Origin: JBIOUF01 sp044866695 | GTDB taxonomy: Bacteria > Actinomycetota > Actinomycetes > Propionibacteriales > Nocardioidaceae | Direction: 5' to 3' | NCBI GenBank assembly: GCA_044866695.1 | Contig: JBIOUF010000037.1 | Span: 1-19,948 of the forward strand | Length of the DNA stretch: 19,948 bases | Shown: positions 15,059-19,948 of the stretch, piece after piece | How the letters are laid out: every line of letters starts with the position of its first letter | How positions within the stretch are numbered: the first letter of the stretch is position 1 | Translations under genes and position numbers: made by a program | Notes under the pieces: generated by a model | What the model saw: the letters and a program-made list of their open reading frames with translations, nothing else | Told to the model about the DNA's origin: nothing | The model's database searches: none

Positions 15059-16150
15059 CTACTCGTCGTCGGAGGTGGTCTCGCCGTGCGTGCCGGGGCG
15101 GGGTGCCCAGGGCAGCTCCTCGGCCGGCCGGACGACGATCAGCCGGTCGCCGCGGGCCAGCTGGGTGACCAGGGGGTCGAAGTACCGGTAGACCGTGCCG
15201 TCGCGGACCACGGCGATCACCTGGTCCGGGAGCTGCTGCGGCTGCTTGCCCACCTCGGGGACCAGCAGGTCGCGCTCGGCCACCTCGAGCCCCTCCCCGT
15301 AGGTCAGCAGGTCCCCGATCACCGAGCCGAGCGACGGGCTCACCGAGGAGAGCCCGAGCAGCCGGCCGACCGCGTCGGAGGAGGTGACCACCGCGTCGGC
15401 GCCGCTCTGGCGGACCAGGGGGACGTTGTCGCTCTCACGGACCGAGGCGACGATGTACGCCCTGGTGTTGAGCTGCCTGGCGTTGAGCACCGACAGCACC
15501 GTGGAGTCGTCGCGGTCGGTGGTGATGATCACGTGCGTGGCCTTCTGGACGCCGGCACGGCGCAGCACGTCGCGGCGGGTCGCGTCGCCGGTGACCACCG
15601 TGAGGCCGTCGGCGTGCGCCTCCTGCAGCGCCGCGCTGCTGGGGTCGACGACGACGATCTTGTCTGCCGGGGTGCCGTTGTTGCGCATCGTGTCGACGGC
15701 GCTGCGGCCCTTCGTGCCGTACCCGACCACGACGACGTGCTGGTCCATGTGCCTCCTCCACCGGGCGACCTTGAACATCTCCCGGCCCTGGCTGGCCAGC
15801 ACCTCAAGCGTGGTGCCGATGAGCAGCACCAGGAAGGCGATCCGCAGGGGGGTGATGACGAACGCGTTGACCAGCCGTGCCGACTCGGTGAGCGGCGCGA
15901 TGTCGCCGTACCCGGTCGTGCTGAGCGTGACGGTGGTGTAGTAGATCGCGTCGGTGAGGTTCACCGTGTAGTCGTGGGCGACGTCGTTGTTGTCGCGGTA
16001 GCCGTCGCGGTCGAAGTAGACGATCGCCACCGTCAGCGCCATCACGCCCAGCGCCATGAACACCCGCCGCGAGAGCGCCCACCACGGGGAGCGCACCGGG
16101 CTGGGGAACCGGACGGTCCCCAGCGCCTGCTGCGTCTCGGGGTCGGGCAC
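15059..16150 (-). CDS. Two-TM potassium channel with RCK/TrkA-N domain
   Basis: A 363-residue potassium channel. Transmembrane helix 1 is about residues 27-46, the pore helix and selectivity filter TTVTLSTTGYGDIAP about 72-86, and helix 2 about 95-115. An RCK domain follows with the nucleotide-binding VVVGYGTKGRSAV (about 140-152) and VVVDPSS. The rest matches TrkA-N (to about 260) and a TrkA-C-like end (about 275-350). It should be an MthK-like ligand-gated K+ channel in the cytoplasmic membrane. Start is GTG at 16150; no Shine-Dalgarno is present, but TACATT lies 7 bases upstream, so the mRNA is probably leaderless. Confidence 0.92.
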   Translation of the reverse strand: MPDPETQQALGTVRFPSPVRSPWWALSRRVFMALGVMALTVAIVYFDRDGYRDNNDVAHDYTVNLTDAIYYTTVTLSTTGYGDIAPLTESARLVNAFVITPLRIAFLVLLIGTTLEVLASQGREMFKVARWRRHMDQHVVVVGYGTKGRSAVDTMRNNGTPADKIVVVDPSSAALQEAHADGLTVVTGDATRRDVLRRAGVQKATHVIITTDRDDSTVLSVLNARQLNTRAYIVASVRESDNVPLVRQSGADAVVTSSDAVGRLLGLSSVSPSLGSVIGDLLTYGEGLEVAERDLLVPEVGKQPQQLPDQVIAVVRDGTVYRYFDPLVTQLARGDRLIVVRPAEELPWAPRPGTHGETTSDDE

Positions 16151-16157
16151 GGGTCAG

Positions 16158-16163
16158 AATGTA
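16158..16163 (-). promoter_or_regulatory. -10 box candidate of the potassium channel gene, leaderless
   Basis: Minus strand TACATT ends 7 bases before the GTG start at 16150. With no ribosome site, transcription likely starts at or near the GTG. Confidence 0.55.
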
Positions 16164-16202
16164 CGCCGCACGGCGGACCGGCCCGGCCGGCACTCGCCGG
16201 GG

Positions 16203-16547
16203 TCAGCGGGCCACGTCGCCGTAGATGTAGGTGACCCGTTCACCTTCGCCGGCTGCGGAGCTGGTCATCGTGACGAAGGTGAACTCGTCACCGGGTCGAG
16301 GCGTGACCGCTCCCTGCGTACGCCGCCAGGTGCCGCACAGGACCCCGTCGTCCCCGGTGTCCGGCAGGTCGCGCACCGCGTCGCCGCGCAGGCACAGCTC
16401 GTCGTCGGCGCGGTCATAGCTCTCCACCTCCGCGGTCGCCGCGTCGTTGCCGGTGGGACCGGCGAAGACGCCCACGAGGTACCCGCCGAGCAGGCAGAGC
16501 AGCGCGGCGGCCACCGCGACCGGCGTGGGCAGCGTGACGTTTCCCAT
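16203..16547 (-). CDS. Small membrane-anchored extracytoplasmic protein
   Basis: A 114-residue protein with one N-terminal hydrophobic segment (about residues 10-30, VAVAAALLCLLGGYLVGVFAG) and a hydrophilic, acidic rest, probably exposed outside the membrane. Two cysteines (in DELCLRG and GVLCGTW) could form a disulfide. The C-terminal half (EFTFVTMTSSAAGEGERVTYIYGDV) looks beta-rich. No family is recognised. The ATG at 16547 has a good site (AGAGGA, about 5 bases upstream). It lies between the channel and the RsgA-like gene on the same strand, 52 bases from the channel start. Confidence 0.7.
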   Translation of the reverse strand: MGNVTLPTPVAVAAALLCLLGGYLVGVFAGPTGNDAATAEVESYDRADDELCLRGDAVRDLPDTGDDGVLCGTWRRTQGAVTPRPGDEFTFVTMTSSAAGEGERVTYIYGDVAR

Positions 16548-16566
16548 CGGTTCCTCTCGAGCCGCT

Positions 16567-16612
16567 GCCGGTGACTGCCCCGTCGACGGCCACGAGGGTC
16601 ATTGTCACCGGC
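16567..16612 (-). terminator. Inverted repeat after the RsgA-like gene
   Basis: GCCGGTGAC (16567-16575) and GTCACCGGC (16604-16612) are exact complements. A second small hairpin (CGGCCGA, loop TG, TCGGCCG) lies at 16616-16631. Together they lie downstream of the minus-strand RsgA-like gene and could stop transcription or serve as an operator for the gene starting at 16547. No T-run. Confidence 0.35.
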
Positions 16613-16673
16613 CGACGGCCGATGTCGGCCGACGGGCGGGCCGGGCGTGTCCGGTCCCGGCGCGGCCGGGCGG

Positions 16674-17429
16674 TCAGGCGTGGCGCGGAGGCGCCGTCGC
16701 CGGTCCGGCCGGCGCTACCGACGTGGCCTCCGCGGCGACGACCGCGCCGCCGCCGGGCAGCGGCAGGAGCCACGGCGCCGGCCCCGCGCGCATGACCGAC
16801 GTCCCGGCCAAGGCCCGGCACAACGCGGCGCACCCGGCCGCCGGCGCGCCCACCAGGGCCAGGGTCCGGCCCCCGGCCAGCTCGCGGAGCCGGCCCAGCC
16901 CGGCCCCGGTGCGCACGCTGACCGCCACCGCGGGAACCTCGCCCGGTCCGCCGGCCAGCGCGGCCAGCTCGGCGAGGGCGGCGTCCGGGTCCGCGACCAG
17001 CTCGCTGCGGGCGAGCACCAGGAGCAGCGCGGCGCCGCTGTCCTGGACCCGCTCGACGAGGGCCCGCACGTCGGCGGGCACCGGGGCCGGACGTGCGGCC
17101 AGCACCAGGCCGACCAGGTCGACGTTCGCGGCGAGCGGGCCGGGAGGAGGCTCGCGGAGCAACGTGCCGTGGCGGGGCAGCACCCGTTCCAGGGTCACCC
17201 TCCGGTCCGGCCAGTCCCGCAGCACCACCCAGTCCCCGGCACAGGGCGCCTGCTCCGGGTCGGCGGCGACGGCCCGGAGCAGCCCACCGCCGCATCCGGC
17301 GCGGACCGGCCCGTCCTCGGTCAGGACCGTGGCGACCCCTTCGGACACGCCGAGCACGCGACCCGGCCGGGAGTCCGCCGCCCTGGCGGAGCCGGCCAGC
17401 TCGCTCGTCAGGCCGAGGGCGCGCAGCAC
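16674..17429 (-). CDS. Degenerate RsgA-like protein without GTPase motifs
   Basis: A 251-residue protein that follows the order of RsgA (small-ribosomal-subunit GTPase). It has an OB-fold part GRVLGVSEGVATVLTEDGPVRA and CAGDWVVL, then VLPRHGTLLREPPPGPLAANVDLVGLVLA, and the permuted G domain. But the G motifs are gone. NKxD reads LARSEL (139-144). The P-loop, normally GxSGVGKST, reads GAPAAGCAA (194-202), losing the catalytic Lys and Ser/Thr. DTPG after PLPGGG reads VAAEATS (231-237). The C-terminal zinc finger of RsgA is absent; RsgA usually exceeds 290 residues. It is therefore unlikely to bind or hydrolyse GTP, and may be a pseudo-GTPase or a decaying paralogue. The frame is uninterrupted. 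Start GTG 17429, preceded by TACATT, no Shine-Dalgarno. Confidence 0.75.
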   Translation of the reverse strand: MLRALGLTSELAGSARAADSRPGRVLGVSEGVATVLTEDGPVRAGCGGGLLRAVAADPEQAPCAGDWVVLRDWPDRRVTLERVLPRHGTLLREPPPGPLAANVDLVGLVLAARPAPVPADVRALVERVQDSGAALLLVLARSELVADPDAALAELAALAGGPGEVPAVAVSVRTGAGLGRLRELAGGRTLALVGAPAAGCAALCRALAGTSVMRAGPAPWLLPLPGGGAVVAAEATSVAPAGPATAPPRHA

Positions 17430-17435
17430 GCGGGC

Positions 17436-17441
17436 AATGTA
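17436..17441 (-). promoter_or_regulatory. -10 box candidate of the RsgA-like gene, leaderless
   Basis: Minus strand TACATT ends 6 bases before the GTG start at 17429, and there is no ribosome site. Confidence 0.5.
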
Positions 17442-17512
17442 CGGCGCCGCGCGGCGGCGGGCACGCCATTATCGACGGCCCGCCTCCCGGGATCCCGGCG
17501 CGCCAGGTCGAG

Positions 17513-17518
17513 TACCGT
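17513..17518 (+). promoter_or_regulatory. -10 box candidate of the secreted-protein gene
   Basis: TACCGT fits TANNNT and lies 37 bases before the ATG at 17556, leaving room for a leader with the GCAGGAG ribosome site. Confidence 0.35.
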
Positions 17519-17555
17519 GGCGCAGGACCGAAGACCACGCGTGGGAGCAGGAGAG

Positions 17556-18062
17556 ATGAGGCGGAGTCGGCGGGTTCTCGTCGTCGGAGGCCTCGTGGCC
17601 ACGCTGGTGGGTGCCTCCGCAGCCGTCGCGCAGGCGGGCCGCGGGTTCGACATCCGCACCGACCGCTCCGGAAGCGACGGCTACGCCCATGCCGACGGAG
17701 TCGTCACCTTCCTCGACGAGGACGCCTTCCGCATCAGCGTCGAGGTGTCGGATCGCTGTGGCCGCGGGGACGGTGACGGGGAGGGCGCCTATGTCTGGGC
17801 ACAGATCCGGTACCTGGACGGGACCTACGACGGCGGCCGGCTGCTGAACGTCGGGTTCGACAACGACGGGTGCGGCAACGGCGTGGACACTCGCACGTCG
17901 TCGTTTAGTCCCGGCCGGAAGGTGCGATGGGTGCGCGTCCGGCTGGACGAGTCCGACGGGCCTTCGGGTCCCTCGTCCTCGACCACGTACTCGGCCAGGA
18001 AGGACAACCCGTACACGGGCCAGGCTCAGCCTGCAGAGAGACCGTCGACGATGTCGGAGTAG
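17556..18062 (+). CDS. Secreted protein of unknown function
   Basis: A 168-residue exported protein. A Sec signal peptide covers residues 1-27: basic MRRSRR, hydrophobic core VLVVGGLVATLVGASAAV, and cleavage after AQA. The mature part is polar and beta-rich, with a Cys pair (DRCGRG and DGCGNG) that may form a disulfide, and ends in a Ser-rich tail. I recognise no family. The ATG at 17556 has a ribosome site (GCAGGAG). Its last 37 bases overlap the end of the thioredoxin-like gene on the other strand, so the stop at 18060 falls inside that gene. It is divergent from the RsgA-like gene. Confidence 0.75.
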   Translation: MRRSRRVLVVGGLVATLVGASAAVAQAGRGFDIRTDRSGSDGYAHADGVVTFLDEDAFRISVEVSDRCGRGDGDGEGAYVWAQIRYLDGTYDGGRLLNVGFDNDGCGNGVDTRTSSFSPGRKVRWVRVRLDESDGPSGPSSSTTYSARKDNPYTGQAQPAERPSTMSE

Positions 18063-18568
18063 CTCGAGAACGGGCCGATGTGGACCGCGCGGACCGCTCC
18101 GTCGGCCCAGAGCGCGGTGACCGGGAGGACGTTCCTGGGCAGGACCCCGCCGAGACCCTCCAGGTAGGTCGCCCGAGGGTCGAGCTGGTTGGCGAACTCC
18201 ACCGACGCCTTGCTCAAGGGACCCAGCGCCCGCTGCGCCGAGGTGTCCCGGCTGATCCCGATCACCGTGACTCCGGCCCGTCGGTCCGCGCGGTCCAGCA
18301 TCGACAGCTCGCGCACGCAGAAGGAGCAGTAGCTGGCCCAGATGTTGATCAGCACGACGTCCGACCTCGCCCGCGCGTCCAGCTGGTGCGCGGGGCTCAC
18401 CGGCCGCAGGCCCGGCAGGTCCACCGAGACCGGGTCGACCGACCTCCACGCGGTCGGCTCACCGCTGACCTCGACCACCTGCCTCGGCTGCGAGGGCGAT
18501 GCCGCACAGCCGGCGCCCACCAGGCCGAGGAGCGCCAGGCAGGCAGCGAGGAGGCGTCGCCGGGCCAT
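18026..18568 (-). CDS. TlpA/ResA-like thioredoxin-fold lipoprotein
   Basis: A 180-residue extracytoplasmic thioredoxin-like protein. The N-terminus MARRRLLAACLALLGLVGAGC is a lipoprotein-like signal with Cys21 as the likely lipidated residue; the -3 position is Gly, not the usual Leu. The redox motif is Cys81-Ser-Phe-Cys84 in INIWASYCSFC, typical of TlpA/ResA proteins. VTVIGISRDT and a later LPVTALWADG with the cis-proline follow. It probably reduces or supplies electrons to disulfides outside the membrane, e.g. in cytochrome c maturation; no such genes are nearby. The ATG at 18568 lacks a Shine-Dalgarno but has TAGTAT 7 bases upstream. The frame runs upstream through the repeat element, which I reject as coding. 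Confidence 0.88.
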   Translation of the reverse strand: MARRRLLAACLALLGLVGAGCAASPSQPRQVVEVSGEPTAWRSVDPVSVDLPGLRPVSPAHQLDARARSDVVLINIWASYCSFCVRELSMLDRADRRAGVTVIGISRDTSAQRALGPLSKASVEFANQLDPRATYLEGLGGVLPRNVLPVTALWADGAVRAVHIGPFSSYSDIVDGLSAG

Positions 18569-18575
18569 GCCGCGA

Positions 18576-18581
18576 ATACTA
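18576..18581 (-). promoter_or_regulatory. -10 box candidate of the thioredoxin-like gene, leaderless
   Basis: Minus strand TAGTAT ends 7 bases before the ATG start at 18568, with no ribosome site. Confidence 0.55.
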
Positions 18582-18594
18582 CGGCCGCTGTCAC

Positions 18595-18723
18595 CCGGTG
18601 GTTGCGGAGCGAGCCTGCGACTCGGGTTGAGGTGGGCGAGCTTGCGCTCGCGAGCCCGTCTCGAAACGCGTCTCGACTTGGGCTGAGGAGCGAGCTTGCG
18701 AGCGGCACGAAGCCAACCACCGG
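18595..18723. repeat. 129-bp SERSE-type repeat element with 10-bp inverted ends
   Basis: The ends are CCGGTGGTTG (18595-18604) and CAACCACCGG (18714-18723), exact reverse complements. The interior is several degenerate pieces of a GGTTGAGG / GAGCGAGCTTGCGAGC / GTCTCGAAAC repeat, in part inverted. It fills most of the gap between the thioredoxin-like and YihY-like genes. No coding potential of its own. It looks like a small non-autonomous or REP-like element. Confidence 0.8.
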
Positions 18724-18799
18724 CATGGGGACTGTGACCCAGCCATGGAGGCTGCGCGACGGGACCGCTTCGGACCCGAGGGGCAGCGGCCACCGACGG

Positions 18800-19825
18800 T
18801 CACGACGGCTCGTCGGCCGCCCTCGGCGACGCGTCGGCGGGCGGGTCGCCGCCGGACCCGCTGGTCTCGCGGCGCCTGCGCAGCACGCCCCGCAGCCGCA
18901 GCCGGCGGGCCAGGTCGGAGCGGGCCCGGGCCACCTCGACCTCGGGGAATACCTGGTCGACCGCCGCGTTCACCGCGGCGCCGATCAGCAGGGAGATGGC
19001 CAACAGGTACAGCCAGATCAGCACCGCGATGGGTGCGGCGAGCGGGCCGTAGATCGACGTCGACTCCCCTGCCGTGACGGTCAGGAACCAGCGCAGCAGG
19101 TACGAGCCGACCACCCAGACCATCAGGGTGAACGCGGCGCCGGGGAGGTTGTACCGCCACGAGGTCCGCACCGGGACGCTGACGTGGTACAGCGTGGCCA
19201 GCGAGCACACGCACACCACGACGACGACCGGCCAGTACAGCTGGCTGAGCCGGTCCAGCCGGGCGGGCAGCACGTGGTCCACCAGGGTCGGGCCGGCCAC
19301 CACCAGGGGGACCGCGACGACGCCGACGACCAGGGCCAGCAGGTAGAGCGAGAAGGAGAGCACGCGGGTGCGGACGATCCCGCGCTGGCCGCCGAGTCCG
19401 TACATGATCGTGACGGTGTCCACGATCACGTTGAGCGCCCGCGACCCCGACCACAGCGCCAGCACGAAGCCGATGGAGATCACGTCCACCCGCGGCCCGC
19501 CGAGCACCTCGTCGAGTGTCGGCGCGACGATCTTGGTCACCGTCTCGTCGGTGACGGCGCGCGCGGCCAGCTCGACGACCTCGGCCTTGAAGTCGCTGAC
19601 CTGCTGGTCGGTGAAGGTCTGGAAGACGAAGCCGATCGAGCCGGCCAGACCGAACAGCAGGGGCGGCAGGCTCAGCAGCGCGAAGAACGCCGCCTCGGCG
19701 GCCAGGCCGGTGACCCGGTTGCGGAAGCAGGCGCCCACGGTGGCGACCACGATCCGCCACAGCGCGTCGCGCAGTGGCAGCCAGAACGGCCGGGGGGCCG
19801 GCTGACCCTCGGCCCGCGCGCCCAT
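18800..19825 (-). CDS. YihY/BrkB-family membrane protein
   Basis: A 341-residue inner membrane protein of the YihY/virulence factor BrkB family (once misnamed RNase BN). It has about six transmembrane helices between residues 35 and 275. Family segments are VTGLAAEAAFFALLSLPPLLFGLAGS, LWSGSRALNVIVDTVTIMYG, LATLYHVSVPVRTSWRYNLPGAAFT and GPLAAPIAVLIWLYLLAISLLIGAAVNA. The hydrophilic C-terminus is Arg-rich then Ser/Asp-rich. The biochemical role of the family is unclear; transport or envelope function is proposed. The start at 19825 lacks a Shine-Dalgarno but has TAGCGT 6 bases upstream. Confidence 0.9.
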   Translation of the reverse strand: MGARAEGQPAPRPFWLPLRDALWRIVVATVGACFRNRVTGLAAEAAFFALLSLPPLLFGLAGSIGFVFQTFTDQQVSDFKAEVVELAARAVTDETVTKIVAPTLDEVLGGPRVDVISIGFVLALWSGSRALNVIVDTVTIMYGLGGQRGIVRTRVLSFSLYLLALVVGVVAVPLVVAGPTLVDHVLPARLDRLSQLYWPVVVVVCVCSLATLYHVSVPVRTSWRYNLPGAAFTLMVWVVGSYLLRWFLTVTAGESTSIYGPLAAPIAVLIWLYLLAISLLIGAAVNAAVDQVFPEVEVARARSDLARRLRLRGVLRRRRETSGSGGDPPADASPRAADEPS

Positions 19826-19831
19826 GCGCCT

Positions 19832-19837
19832 ACGCTA
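19832..19837 (-). promoter_or_regulatory. -10 box candidate of the YihY-family gene, leaderless
   Basis: Minus strand TAGCGT ends 6 bases before the ATG start at 19825, with no ribosome site. Confidence 0.5.
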
Positions 19838-19860
19838 CGAGGCGCGCCCGGCGCTCCGGC

Positions 19861-19948
19861 TCCTCAACCCGCCGGGCGGGCCGGTGGTTGAGGACGGCGA
19901 GCGCCCCGGTGGCCGAGGAGCGAGCGCCCCGGTGGCCGAGGAGCGAGC
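19861..19948. repeat. Repeat cluster running off the window end
   Basis: TCCTCAACC (19861-19869) and GGTTGAGGA (19886-19894) form a 9-bp inverted repeat. From 19905 a 23-bp unit, starting CCCGGTGGCCGAGGAGC, repeats at 19905-19927 and 19928-19948 (cut by the window end). A diverged copy lies at 19882-19904. The GGTTGAGG and GAGGAGCGAGC words are shared with the element at 18595-18723. Confidence 0.8.

Noticed and set aside
16602..17555. Long plus-strand open frame ahead of the secreted-protein gene
   Set aside because: It lies antisense to the RsgA-like gene and has no motif; the signal peptide and ribosome site place the true start at 17556.
18569..18793. N-terminal extension of the thioredoxin lipoprotein
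   Set aside because: It would translate the 129-bp repeat element and put the lipoprotein signal in the middle of the protein.

Overview
The window is uniformly very GC-rich, with many GTG starts, 4-base stop/start overlaps and no introns. Gene content (NrtR-controlled nadABC, NarL/LuxR two-component pair, sucrase/ferredoxin-like protein, second-type RsgA relative, SERSE-type repeat at a gene start) fits a high-GC actinobacterium. Propionibacteriales, and a Nocardioides-like genome, is my best guess, inferred from style and not from any marker gene. No rRNA, tRNA, CRISPR array, phage gene or transposase is visible.

Layout. 29-1624 (+): SGNH/GDSL hydrolase. 1657-5224 (-): membrane protein, membrane-bound histidine kinase and LuxR-type response regulator, probably one transcription unit, with a perfect 17-bp hairpin inside the first codons of the kinase. 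5343-8763 (-): nadA-nadB-nadC for de novo NAD synthesis, each junction a 4-base overlap, transcribed divergently from nrtR (8829-9590, +), the Nudix-type NAD repressor; a 23-bp palindrome lies between them. The end of nrtR runs into a 22-bp tandem repeat. 9730-10740 (+): zinc alcohol dehydrogenase. 10880-13213 (+): a small protein with no basic residues, a JmjC/cupin-4 oxygenase and a sucrase/ferredoxin-like protein, likely co-transcribed. 13253-14061 (-): small membrane protein and PadR-like regulator, preceded by three 14-bp-phased operator-like repeats. 14213-14710 (-): SixA-type phosphatase; 14711-15058 has no gene but two repeat clusters. 15059-16150 (-): two-TM potassium channel with RCK domain. 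16203-16547 (-): small anchored protein. 16674-17429 (-): RsgA-like protein that has lost its GTPase motifs. 17556-18062 (+): secreted protein whose end overlaps a TlpA/ResA-like thioredoxin lipoprotein (18026-18568, -). 18595-18723: a 129-bp repeat with 10-bp inverted ends. 18800-19825 (-): YihY/BrkB-family membrane protein, followed to the window end by another repeat cluster.

How parts work together: NrtR with its palindrome should tie nadABC expression to NAD status; the sensor kinase and regulator form a complete phosphorelay; the PadR-like regulator probably controls its own membrane-protein operon. The most unusual items are the motif-less RsgA relative, the kinase hairpin, the phased operator array, a run of start codons preceded by TANNNT boxes 6-8 bases away with no Shine-Dalgarno (probable leaderless genes), and several small repeat families of which one supplies the response regulator's start codon and another the nrtR stop codon.
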